NCBI GenBank assembly: GCA_028023455.1
Contig: JAQFVV010006200.1
Span: 4,505,860-4,569,859, forward strand
Length of the DNA: 64,000 nt
Reading direction: 5' to 3'
DNA from: Epiperipatus broadwayi
Taxonomy: Eukaryota; Onychophora; Udeonychophora; Euonychophora; Peripatidae
The number at the start of each line of letters is the position of its first letter. Within the stretch, counting starts at the first letter, position 1. The translations under genes were made by a program, and so were the position numbers. Below the pieces are notes generated by a model. That model was not told where the DNA came from. It did no database searches and saw only the letters and a program-made list of their open reading frames with translations. Below are positions 1-11,129 of this stretch, one piece after another.

Positions 1-1112
1 TTACTTTAAAATTCGCGCAAAAAAAAAAAAAAATAAGGAAATAGAATATGACTAATAAAAAATTTCAAATTTAAAAAAAATTGATACAAGACAAACTTTT
101 TTTTAACTATAATATTTAATTTTATTCAAAATAAATATTTTTATGCATAATTTACAGTACAGTAATTTACATTTTTTATACACTTTTAATTATTATTGCT
201 ATTTGTCCAAAAACACGTTCGTTTGCAAACTAGTAAAAAATCAGATTCTCATGTGATGTGATGTATTTGGCTTCTCCTTAAACGAAGTCAAGAATATCTC
301 AGCAATTATTCTCACAAGAGGAAATACAATTAGTGCCAAGTTCACTCTCATGTTGTGTTAATGGTTTTCTGTTGATGACGACGATGATTTTAATAATTGT
401 TTACGAACTTAGACTTATGATAATAAAAAGACATTTATTCACCACTGCTGGGAAAAATTTAATTAAAACTAACAACTAAAAATTAAATTCTTATTTTTGT
501 CTTTAATTTTCAATTCCATTTAAAAATCATATTTTGTTTTACATCACATTAATTTCAAGTAATTTTTAAATTGTTAATTACAATTAAAAATCAGATTTTA
601 ATTTTTAATTGTGTCCACTGCTATTACTGACCTTTTAAAAATAAACTTGTGGACACTAAATGATTAATAATTGATTACATTCTTTAAAAAGCAAAACAGA
701 ATGTGATTTAAAATGCAAAATTAACACGCACAATGTTTGAACGAATTTACATTATAATCTTGTAAAATTTAATGTGTGTATACGTAAAATGTGGAAATCA
801 TGATTTTAATTTCATTATTGCATAAAATCTTACTATTATAAAGCACTGAAAATATTGAAATTACTAAGATGAAAGTAGAATTCCAATAATGTGCTATTAC
901 TTTCAATATAATGTAAGTGCGTGAAATTTATTAAAGTAATAGCGCAATATCGGAGGTCGACTTCCGGTGAAACACGAATTGCGTAACTTCAAAATCGGGT
1001 TAAATAAGTCAGCATAAAAAGAGACACAGGTGTATATTAAAGCAAAAGTGATTGTATATTTGTTGTGTTATAATATATGATAAATTTAGAATGTATAAAC
1101 TTAAAATATATA

Positions 1113-1115
<3 letters not shown>
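1..1115. other. AT-rich sequence, no gene seen
   Basis: No open frame of interest and no recognisable RNA gene. It holds homopolymer A/T runs and simple AT-rich sequence only. Confidence 0.6.
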
Positions 1116-1339
<224 letters not shown>

Positions 1340-2020
1340 GTACAACTAAAATACCATCACCACAAACTTTCAGGATTATTTTTGGAACACCTGGTAATTA
1401 TGTAAAAATAGTTATTGATTTTGTAACTTCGTTAAAACTGTTGTTTATACCCAAGTGGTTTCAAATCAAAGGAAAAACAACATTTTAAAATGTACATGTT
1501 GAATTAGAAAAAAAGTTTTAAAAAAAACCAGATTGCATTTAAAATAAGTGGTAATGAATGTTATTTTTAATATATACTTTATTTTTAAGTTAGTGTAATT
1601 TTTTAGCTTTAGGAACCAACCAATTTTTTTCTCCATAGACCCCCATTATAAATACTATTCTGTATACAATATTCTTGCTTAACGATGAGTTTTGGAGAAC
1701 CAATTGCCATTGCTAAGTGGGGTAAAGATGTATATTTAAAAATTTTAATTTAAATTTAGCTTTATTAATATCTTGCTGGCTACACAGGTCAGTTCCAAAC
1801 ATTTTTTGTTTTCAGTTTTTAAATTATGACTTTCTCACATTTGTTTATATAATATTAAAGTCTTTTGTTTAATTTACATCAAATCTTTAAAAATATTTAT
1901 TAAAGCAACCAACTAAAAAAGCCTGTTACAAAAACAATGGCCTTTCAGGCCAGGTACATTTATCACATTTATTTATAATGTTTGATTGAATTCAAGTATA
2001 ATTTATATACCTAGAGTTAT
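1340..2020. other. AT-rich sequence, no gene seen
   Basis: Nothing recognisable apart from a short caccacaaactttcagga motif that recurs at about 61.22 kb next to the other family E copy. Confidence 0.5.
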
Positions 2021-2021
2021 G

Positions 2022-2412
2022 TAATTATATAAGGAATTTGAATACAGACTTTCAAGCTCCCTTTAGCTATCCAATTTATATCATACAACCAATACACATG
2101 ACCACACTTATGCATAAAATATAAATGATCTCCAATGTGTATTTTGTGTTGAACTAAAACTCATAAGTTGATCCAGATCATCATTTCCCCCACACATGTG
2201 TAATCTGTGCTAGGTTTATATTAAAATATCAAATCTTCAAACTTTAATGAATAAGCTTCAATCTACTCCACCCTCTAACTCTTCAGCCAATGTTGGTTCA
2301 GCATAAAATATGTATATTGAAGCTCATTTATTTTTTACATATGGGTGTGGTCAAGTGTATCAGTTGCATGAGATTGATTTGATAGATGAAAAGAGCTTGA
2401 AAGACAGTGTTC
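2022..2412. mobile_element. Family B repeat, foldback copy
   Basis: The left arm starts near ataaggaatttgaatacagac and the right arm ends with the complement (gttcaaatctcttatat), so the copy is an inverted repeat of roughly 130 bp per arm. The left arm keeps the shape of the family hammerhead in reverse, but the CUGAUGA box reads CUUAUGA and GAAA reads AAAA. In the right arm the CUGAUGA half is deleted. It is an old, probably inactive member. Confidence 0.65.
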
Positions 2413-2647
2413 AAATCTCTTATATCAACACATTTATTTTTATAATATTAAAATCTTTTGTTTAATTTACATTAATTTGTTAAAACAATCAATTAAAAAA
2501 AAACACAGCTTTTTCATAGGTTAGGTACAGTCTGGTATATATATATAAGGTAAATCAGAATGTGAACATTAAATATAGTTGTTTTTTAAAAATAATTGTT
2601 GTTATAGTAAATAATACCCACTTTCACTTTATGATTTGTTAACACAA

Positions 2648-2727
2648 TAACAAGAAAATGAAATCATTTTCTTATTGATTCTCTTTGTATATGAATCAAT
2701 AAGAAATTGATTTCATTTTCTTGTTAT
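2648..2727. repeat. Near-perfect hairpin
   Basis: About 34 bp arms (aacaagaaaatgaaatca... and its complement ...tgatttcattttcttgtt) surround a loop of about 11 bp. Confidence 0.75.
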
Positions 2728-2883
2728 CATATTTTGAAATATGATTTTTTTTTATCAGGCTTTTTCATACCTGCACTTATATATGTAATATATAGGGGGT
2801 TTGAACTCAGACTTTTATATGACCCTCAACCATCCATGCTACCTCATACTTGACCACACACATGTTGAAAAGATAAATAATCC

Positions 2884-2925
2884 CCAATACACATATTTTG
2901 TGCTAAATCAGCACTCATCAGTTGG
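2884..2925 (-). ncRNA. Hammerhead-like motif, decayed (family B)
   Basis: On the minus strand this reads CCAA, CUGAUGA, stem II GUGCU/AGCAC, then AAAA where a hammerhead needs GAAA, then a short AU stem and UUGG. The stems that close the junction are present, but the invariant G12 has become A, which should abolish self-cleavage. It marks the family and is probably not functional. Confidence 0.6.
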
Positions 2926-3479
2926 TCCAGATTACAATTTCCCCACAAATATATTAAGATAGCCAATTTTCATACTTTAACAGAAAGGCTTCAAACTACT
3001 CCACCCCACAACTCTTCAGCTGTCCATTTACTTGAAAATCTGTTATCATATTGTAAACTATTAAAGTAGGAATATGTATTATTTACTAAAACAATATTTA
3101 CTATTTAAAAAACGATTGTTTTTAACATTATATCTATATATTAAAACTATAATTTAAAAAATTATTGTATTTAACATCACATATGTAAATATATATAAAT
3201 AATGTGATTTGCAAGGATTTCTGTACTATCACTTATGACACTATCCACTTTAGATAAATACTTTGATATTTATTATTAATAATTTCAAAGTTATAATTGC
3301 AATTTGAAAGTTACAATTGACTATTTGTTAGTCTTCTTTCAGAACAGGTCATATTCACCTGTTTAATGAGATTAATTTAAACTTCTTTGTAATAATAAGT
3401 TTACATTCTATAGTCAAATTACAATGTTTAGTGTCTATATAAACATATTAAACCATAGATAAAGGTGGATTTCCAGTTT

Positions 3480-3595
3480 TATTAATTAAAGAAGGTTGTC
3501 TTGACAACAGATTGTGATTGTTGACTGTAAATGATATTGGTATTATTTAAGCACTGACTGCTTTTATGTAATCATTTATTGTGTAGATTATTGTA
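3480..3595. repeat. Family D repeat, copy 1
   Basis: A segment of about 110 bp centred on cttgacaacagattgtgattgttga and ending near gcactgactg. It recurs at 7606-7720 and 14143-14262. There are no tRNA boxes and no coding capacity. Class unknown. Confidence 0.6.
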
Positions 3596-3969
3596 GCTCT
3601 GATATTTTGACTTCAAATTAAAAATTAACATATCTGTTTTTAGTTAAACGTAATTACATGATATCTTTAATGTGGCTTTATCCATATAGTTTCATATGAA
3701 GTATCTTTGTCATATGCACATTTATTCTGATTTTTAAAAAACTCAATAGATAATTTAATCATGGAATATCAGGCAATTGAGAAGAAAGATCACATACAGT
3801 TTTTAATTTAAAATGAGATAAAAACAACAAACCCATCATGCTGGATAATGCATCTTGGTTAATGTCATCCATGTTCATTTATTGTATGAATTATCACATA
3901 GTAATAACAGCTGCAATGTTAAACATGTAGAGTTGACATAAGGAATTTGCCTTGCTCACTGCCTATTTA

Positions 3970-4800
3970 AGATGTTAAAGACAAATCAAGGGTTTTCTTT
4001 CAGTTATCAGCAAATTCCTTTTTTACAATGGTTTTACAAGAAGTATTTTGTGGATTAAAATGTGAAGCTAAGAGTGTAAAAGTAAATGGAGATTATTTAA
4101 GTCATCTAAATTTTGCAGATGATGTGGCAATTTTCCAAATAATACTTCAGAATTTTCAGGAAATATTAAAGTAAAAAAGTAGGATTAATGATAAATGCTA
4201 AACAGACTAAAGTAATGTTTAATATATATTCCCAAAAGAAGAACATAAAAGTTTGATAATCATGAATAAGAAGAAGTTAATAACTACAAATGTTTTGGTT
4301 AAATTATTAACAAGGATGGGAATGTAATAGATTAAATTAAGCACAGACTTAAACTTGGGTGAAGGGCTTCTGGTAGAAATAACTTAATATTAAAAAAAAA
4401 TATGTCTATGCCTTTAAAAATAAAGATTTCTAATAGGTGTGTTTTAACACTTCTTATGTATAAATCTGAGACTTGGTCAGCTAACAGGTGATTAATATAA
4501 AGGTTTCTGACCACTCATCATAGTAGGAAGATATATATGTTAAGAGTAATAAAACTTCACAAAGGAAACAGGTAACACTGATATCATTGAAGGAATTAAA
4601 AGACAAATAGAGCTGAATTATATATATTGATAGAAAAAATGATAATAGATGGACAGTGGAAATTTTAAATTGAATCCCAAAGAGATTGTAAAAGATCTAG
4701 AAAGAGACTACAAGTGAGATGGCTGGATAAACAAGAACATTTGTCAATCTTGAAGAGACCATCCTGAAGTGAATAGATAACATTTGAAAATAATGATGAT
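3970..4800 (+). pseudogene. RTE-type LINE, degenerate 3' part of reverse transcriptase
   Basis: Frames broken by stops still spell reverse transcriptase features: FTMVLQEVFCGLK (after motif B), then YLSHLNFADDVAIF, which holds the FADD catalytic box, then a GL-like INAKQTKVM segment. Further down, remnants of the conserved RTE C-terminus are visible (DNRW-like region, RDCKRSRKR, RWLDK). Stops and frame changes are frequent, so it is not active. A T-rich stretch with gatgatta marks the probable 3' end near 4800. The same family occurs in the opposite orientation at 46.5-55.6 kb. Confidence 0.75.
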
Positions 4801-4919
4801 TATTTTTTTTTAAAGAATAAATGTATTCTAATGTAAAATTTTCAATTCAGTTAATATTCTTGAGACATAAGAATTTATTGACCTGTTTCAACATTATATA
4901 AAAAAATTGAGGTTTAGGC

Positions 4920-4962
4920 CACTCTCTCTCTCTCTTTTTCTCTCTCTATATATATATATAAT
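4920..4962. repeat. (CT)n then (TA)n microsatellite
   Basis: A run of tctctc followed by tatata immediately precedes the family C copy. Confidence 0.85.
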
Positions 4963-5135
4963 TCAAAATCTCTATCGGAATCTAATTTCTAGAGTCCCAG
5001 CGCGCCACTGAGTTGAGCCATAAGCTCAAAAACAATTGGTCTGGAGATAGGGACTTTCCGATAGAGATTTTGAATTCTTTCTCTTTTGGCACTTATAAAA
5101 TAAAGCTTGACAGAGCTATTGGTAAGCTCCATCTA
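4962..5135 (+). mobile_element. Family C repeat with hammerhead-derived core
   Basis: A 20 bp arm (attcaaaatctctatcggaa) at about 4962-4981 is repeated inverted at about 5058-5078, enclosing a hammerhead-like core: CUGAGUU, stem II GAGC/GCUC with loop CAUAA, AAAA, a self-complementary AAUU segment, GGUC and UGGAGA. The stems fit a type I hammerhead, but A9 and G12 are changed, so cleavage is unlikely. About 120 bp is shared with 45.70-45.87 kb (minus strand). Confidence 0.6.
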
Positions 5136-5710
5136 GTGATATATATATATCTATATATCATTAAAATTAGTCAACACTTAGACAAACCCAATGTCAATAA
5201 CAAGAAACAATCTCAACTTTTTATATATATATACTTTTAAATAGCTCAGTGCAGGGTAAAAAAAATTCTACATAGAAAGCAGTAAAAAAAAGCAATATTC
5301 ATAGGCTTTCCAATTGATAGTTGATGATGATGTGATAGAGATTTGAACATGAGCAGTTTTACTCTTCTTCAGCTAAAAAAAGCTAGATGCCCCAATTTGC
5401 ATTAATTACGGGATAGTTAAGAAAAATTCCAGACCTGTTGAAATTGATTTATTCTATTAGATTCAAACTGAGGTCATATACCTCATGAGGAAATGCACCC
5501 TATTTACCACGAGGCTTTATATATATATAATAAAGTATGTAAGTTATTAAATTTTAAAATAAATCTTTTTTATAATTACATTCGAAAAGCAAATACTTCA
5601 ACATAAATTTTTTTTAAAATTTTTGTAGTTATTAAAATATATTAATAAATTAACTAATTAATTTTAAAAGCAAACTTGACCATTTGAAGGTATATTATTT
5701 ATTTTCTCAT
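5135..5710. other. No gene seen
   Basis: AT-rich sequence with short TA runs. Nothing assignable. Confidence 0.5.
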
Positions 5711-5800
5711 GTGTCATAGCATCAGCCGGGAAGCGAACCCGCTAACCCAGGACAACTGCCTGTAAAGCAGCTGTTGCTGACCTCTCGACCACCAGTGAAA
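5704..5800 (-). mobile_element. tRNA-like SINE, copy 1
   Basis: On the minus strand a tRNA-like unit (5719-5799) has a perfect A box (TGGTCGAGAGG), a B box (GGTTCGCTTCC), a 5 bp anticodon arm and a 7 bp acceptor stem with slight decay at the 5' end. It is followed by the family tail atgacacatgaga. Two further copies lie at 19602-19695 and 41638-41747. Target-site duplication not clear here. A Pol III-transcribed retroposon is more likely than a working tRNA because the copies diverge and two of them carry target duplications. Confidence 0.75.
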
Positions 5801-6570
5801 TAAATAAATACGTTGTGCAAATTTATCAGTAAGGAAGTAAGTATTTAAAATTTCTTATTTAAAAGTGCTTATTGAAGCTTGTTTGGAAAGTATACTTGAT
5901 TATGCAAATTAGAACTCATAATGATCAATTGATTTTTTTAAAATGTTTGAATAATATCTGGAAGTCTTCGTATACATAAGATAATTATTATCTAAAAATA
6001 CCCTTACACATAAACACATATATATTATTTTGAAATAAAAATAATTTCTGAACTTATGCAGTCAGTACATCATTATTTTTTTTCCTACTCTCCTTTATTT
6101 TTCTTAAAAGATTAATATTATTCATTTACTAAATCAAATGCTTTGCAATGTTTTGTAAATGCGTCTTCTTCCTGCTTTGAATGCAAATTTTATTTCTAAC
6201 TATTTTTTTTTTCAAATTCCATATTACAATTTGTCTAAATGAGGGGTCAGCAAACTATTTAACATGTAAAGCCATTTTGTTTATCTTATCATCACTACCG
6301 CGCCATTAAAGACCACAAGGAAAGAGGTGGAAAGGGGTGGAAAATATGTTAATGAAAAATACAAATTTCTAAATGCCTGTTGATATATTTGATCACTTAT
6401 TTTAGTAATAGAACATAAATAAAATATGTATACATACTAACAAAATTTTTTTTTTTTAAATAAATAAAAACAAAAAATTACTTTGTCACTTTGAATTATT
6501 CACCAAGTTCTAATATTTAAATATTCATCATCTATAACAATTACTATTTCTTTCCACTTCTTATTTATAT
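5800..6570. other. No gene seen
   Basis: AT-rich sequence without recognisable coding, RNA or repeat signal. Confidence 0.5.
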
Positions 6571-6574
6571 TGAT

Positions 6575-6691
6575 TAATTATATACATATAATACACTATA
6601 TATTCCTTAATTAACACTTTACATCATATGTTAAATGTGCATTGTAAAGTGTTAACTAAGGAGTATATGGTGTATTATATATAAATAATTA
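6575..6691. repeat. Long hairpin (MITE-like)
   Basis: Arms of nearly 50 bp (6575-6623 and 6642-6691) containing ccttaattaacactttaca and its complement flank an 18 bp loop. No coding capacity. It may be a miniature inverted-repeat element, but no target duplication was established. Confidence 0.7.
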
Positions 6692-7300
6692 CTATTTTAT
6701 AATTCAAAAAACAACATTGTAATGTGCATTTTCCTTCTCATAGAATCATCAAAATAGTTATTTACAAATTATAAGAGGAAATAAAAAATGTTATGTTTAT
6801 CATAATAAAAGGAACCACATTTGGCTCAAGAATCATAGTTTGTCAACTCCTGGTCTAGATTACTAGACTTGTTTTTATTTAATACTATATATAAAAAAAG
6901 TTTTTTTAAAACTTATTTTGGTTAATATCAGGTTTTTTCAAAGTGGAACTGCTGTTCATAGTTTTGTAATTTTATATTAAAAAATTTTAATAAACCAGTA
7001 ATGAATCTATATTTTAGTTTCATTTTTGTATTTAAATGTTTGAAATTATAAAGTAAAAAAAGTTTATAGTACAAGGACCAACTAGCAAAGGTCAAGTTGC
7101 ACAAAATGATAGAACTTGTTCATGTATTTGTAAAACAGAAAAAAATCTATAGCTAATTATTGTTTTAAGGTTATATTCATTAATTTTAATGATGATTTAA
7201 ATGCTAAGTTGACATAATAATTTACAAGTCAACTCAAAATGCCATTTTAACAAAAATGACTGTTTTATTGTATCAGTTTAATTTACCAGATAGATAAAAG
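6692..7300. other. No gene seen
   Basis: AT-rich sequence. Nothing assignable. Confidence 0.5.
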
Positions 7301-7302
7301 AT

Positions 7303-7565
7303 CTATCCTCCAACTCTTCAACTATCCATAAAGTTTGAAGATTTGCTATCTTAATATAAACTGAGTAGTGACTGCATATATGTGTGGGAGATGATGATCT
7401 GAACCAATTGATGAGTGATGGTTCAGCATAATATATATATATAATAGAGATCGTTTATCTTTTTGACATATATGTGGCAATGTGTATCATTTGTATATGA
7501 TGAAATGGATAGCTGTGGGAAGTCTGAAAGACTGAGTTCAAGTTCCTTATAATTACATTGAGTTT
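7303..7565 (+). mobile_element. Family B repeat, right-arm copy
   Basis: Family B in the plus sense, ending with gttcaagttccttataattac. The hammerhead remnant near 7400 reads UUGAUGA, a weak stem II, and no GAAA, so it is degenerate. Confidence 0.65.
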
Positions 7566-7605
7566 AGTATAGACAATATAAATGTATTTAAATATTGCAT
7601 ATATA

Positions 7606-7722
7606 TCTTCCATCTTTAATGTTAAAAGATTACCTTGACAACAGATTGAGATTGTTGTTTGGTATTGATATTGAAATTATCTAAGTATTGACTGATTTTA
7701 ATTATATATATATTGTAACCTT
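7606..7722. repeat. Family D repeat, copy 2
   Basis: Shares taccttgacaacagattg and the later attgactgatttt with the copies at 3.5 and 14.1 kb, and ends in a TA run and ttgtaacctta. Class unknown. Confidence 0.6.
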
Positions 7723-7732
7723 ACTAAATATA

Positions 7733-8012
7733 GATAGAGAGAGAGAAGATAGGAAAGGGGGAGGTGAAGATTGGAAGGGAGAAGGATGATGAGATGATGG
7801 GAGAGAAATGAAAGAAAATATGAAGACAAGAGAGATGAGAGATGATACAAAAGATGAAAGGAGATGAAGGATGGATGAGTTGATAATGAAATATGGGATG
7901 AGAAGAAGAGATGAAAGATGAGATGATGAGAGAGGGATGATGAAGAGATGATGGGATGAAAGAATGAAGGTGAAGGATGATGAGATGAAGAGAAGATGAG
8001 ATGAAAGATGTA
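7733..8012. repeat. Cytosine-depleted GA/GAT-rich tract
   Basis: About 280 bp built from degenerate gatga, gaga and gaagat units with almost no C on the plus strand. It looks like an expanded, mutated simple repeat. Confidence 0.85.
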
Positions 8013-10220
8013 TTCTACTATACTAGTATATTAGAGATTCTTAACAACTTAACTCAGTGAGTTACAATAAAATCAAAGATGAATAATGTTACAGAGATGT
8101 ACAATCGGATGGAGACAAAATCCAATGCAAACAACTGTTGTGACATGTTCAATAATCTAACATAAATAATATAAAGTACATTTTATATCATTATTTAATA
8201 GTTATCAGAATTAGCCTCTTATCAGGTTATATACTCTGAATAAAACAAATGACACTTTGTTTAGGACTATTTCACTAAACAATACTAGCAATGACAACAA
8301 GAGTAAACAATCTTAGCAGTTCTACTAAACTCTTGCGAAAGATAAAGGTTTGAACTTGCCTAATAAATGATTGCATGGATGAATAAATGAGTGAGTGATA
8401 TCCTGGCTGACTATAGGATGCAAGCACTATACTGGTAATGACTGCTTCCCCATGATAAGATAACTATCTTTTATTAAATAATGACACAAAAAATATTAAT
8501 TTAAAGATTTGATTAAATAATCCAAATTTAAACTAATTATAGCCTATTACTCAGGACATCACTCGAGTTGGAAAAGGACAAGGGTACTTTTTATGTCTTT
8601 CCACCTACTCACAGACAACCTTTTTATGAAATTAAATGCATGATGGAGTTCTACTTAAAATATAACCAGATAGTGTGCAGTCTGAAACATAGTAAATAAT
8701 CTACCAAATTACAAATAGTCTTCATCTTATATTATATAATCTTCAGTCTTAGAAGAAAAGAATAGCTTAAAATCAATCTTAAAAGAGATATATTAATTAT
8801 CTGTAAATATGTGATTATCTGTTAATCGATTCAATCTAGGAATCACAATTATAAGCATGGCTTTATATGATTTAATCCAGTATAAAATACTCTGTATACC
8901 TCGGATGTAATATAAATAGTAAATATTGTGAATATTGTGAACATTATTAATCTTGTGAACATTGTAAACTTTGTAAACTTTGGGAACTCAAGACAATAGC
9001 ATACCAAAGAAAATAAAAATAAACTGAACTTTATTTTTTTAAACAATAGAAAATTTGATTTATTAACTTAATATAACAAAATATTTACAAAAATTAAGGG
9101 AAACATTGCCAAGATAGCACTGTTATCTTTAAATATTTTGACTAACAATATTTCTTTCATTTCTTTAGTTTACCACTAAACTGCCAAAATTTAGTTAAAT
9201 AAAATAATTGATTGTACCTCATAGACTCTTTTCAAATGTTTATTGTTTAAAAAAATAACAATGAATGAATAAAGGCTAATTTAATATTTAAATTTATTTA
9301 AATAAAACTCCTTAAAATAATTAAGAATTCTAAAATTTCTTTACTTTTCATTAAAGTAACATAAGCTTAATAACACATAACTTTATTTTACTGGTACATT
9401 TTACAATACTGCTGCCAAATTTAGCACCAGGATAATAAACTAATCTGTTAATATTTATTACAGTAAGCTAAACAAAATTTGTACTAGGACTGGCATATAC
9501 AGCACCAATTTTAAAATTATAATTAATAACACTTCCATTATTTAGAATTATAGCTAGTAAGTTCTTAAGTAAATTTACATCAAATGCATGCACCACTCAT
9601 CAGAGGTCATTCACACACACATTCCAAAAAATTCTTGTCCACATAAAACTACTACACCAAATGTTTTAAAACTGGAGGACTTGCATCCCCCATGGTGAAA
9701 ACTCCGAATGAACACATTAATTACATAGTATGTGCACATTGCATCTTATGGCCATATGCATAAGTCTACATATTTGAAAATATTAATTATTGTTGGTTGA
9801 TTTGTGGATGGTAAAACTATCATAACAGCACAATGCAGACATTGATATACCTTTAAGCAGTAAAATAGCTAAACACAACCTGAAAAAACCAAGTTTTTCA
9901 ACAAACATATTTTGTCATAACATATTTAAAACACATGCAACCTCACCTACTATGGTGGAAAATAGCACTAATACATCATGAGTGATAGGACAAAATACAT
10001 ATATGCTCTGCAGAGCTAAACAACTTAGCAAAACTGTGGTGGCTTCCAAAATATCTATCTTTGAGGCAAAAAAGAGAATGCCTGGACCTTGTTGCAGGAC
10101 ATCAGAAAACATGAAAGATACACCAAATACAAATGCCTAATATATTTATGATAATCATCACTGGAAATGAACACTATGACCTCATGGAGCAGCAGTATAA
10201 TAAGGATAGACGACTTTGTC
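8013..10220. other. No gene seen
   Basis: AT-rich sequence. Near 8930-8985 there is a small degenerate tandem of gtgaatatt/gtaaacttt units. Short open frames here have no recognisable domains. Confidence 0.45.
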
Positions 10221-10225
10221 TACTT

Positions 10226-10226
10226 C

Positions 10227-10286
<60 letters not shown>

Positions 10287-10287
10287 C
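10226..10287. repeat. (AAT)n microsatellite
   Basis: About 20 tandem aat/taa triplets ending in catcatcat. Confidence 0.95.
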
Positions 10288-10593
10288 ATCATCAGTAAGG
10301 CCTTGTTCTATGAGGTCAACAAATACTAACTAACAACAATAAGATACCAACATTCAAGAATTTTAAATCACAATAGGTAACAATCAATGTCAGAAACAAC
10401 AATACAACTTAAGTCAAATGACTATTAAAAGATCTAATTACGAATATTAATCACATATAAAAATTCTAGGCAAAAGTACAATGCACACATAATAAAATAT
10501 TAATGCTAAAACTATAGTGGCTAGTGAACACTAATAATATGGTGAAGCAAATGTGAGAAAAGTAATTCTTAGTGCATATAAAACAAATATTAA

Positions 10594-11128
10594 CGGTTAT
10601 AATTAATATAGCATTTATGTAAAATAGAATAAGAACTCTCTGATGACATCTTGGACCATTCTACATATAATTGAGTGAAGCACCATACATTCAAAATAAC
10701 TAATGGTGAGATGTGAGAATCTCTATTGGATAAGAATGATTAAATATATGTTATCCAATGAAACACATCAAATATATAGTAAAATTTTTACCCGTGAATG
10801 GTAGAACATCTACACATCCTGATAAACCTATTAAGATTAAAACTATGTGAATAAAATTACCTGGCATATATATTATATCAAACAGTATTATACAAATGGA
10901 ATACATTTATAAAGAAAATGCTGCATAAAATATTTTTCCTTTTTTTAAAAACAAATGAAACAAAGACAAAAAAAATACAAATAAAACTTTAGTTCATAAT
11001 TTCAGCTTTCTCTGCATTGGCCATCTGTTAAACACACATATACTATTTATTTGATATAGCATTTATGTAAAATATAATGAAAAACCCTCTGATGATGATT
11101 AAATATATGTTATCCAATGAAACTTCTT
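10594..11128. repeat. Direct repeat pair, second copy internally deleted
   Basis: The block atagcatttatgtaaaata...ctctgatga...gattaaatatatgttatccaatgaaac occurs at about 10608-10770 and again, shortened by a deletion, at about 11057-11124. Function unknown. Confidence 0.6.
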
Positions 11129-11129
11129 G

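Larger units (their letters stand above)
2565..3130. repeat. Foldback element enclosing a family B half-copy
   Basis: A roughly 60 bp arm at 2565-2628 (attaaatatagttgttttttaaa and onward) is the approximate reverse complement of 3065-3130. Inside are a second tight hairpin (2648-2727) and a family B left arm (2790-3050). The nesting of inverted repeats suggests successive insertions into one foldback structure. Confidence 0.55.

Noticed and set aside
5704-5800. Genuine tRNA gene at 5.7 kb
   Set aside because: The anticodon loop does not fit the Ser/Leu-like D arm, a non-tRNA tail is shared with two dispersed copies, and those have target duplications, so a SINE fits better.
9590-9625. ctcatcagagg near 9.6 kb (CTGATGAG on the minus strand)
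   Set aside because: No complementary stem II and no GAAA within range. Chance match.
9915-10112. 65-residue minus-strand frame near 10 kb
   Set aside because: Hydrophobic composition but no motif, and no adjacent exon-like sequence.
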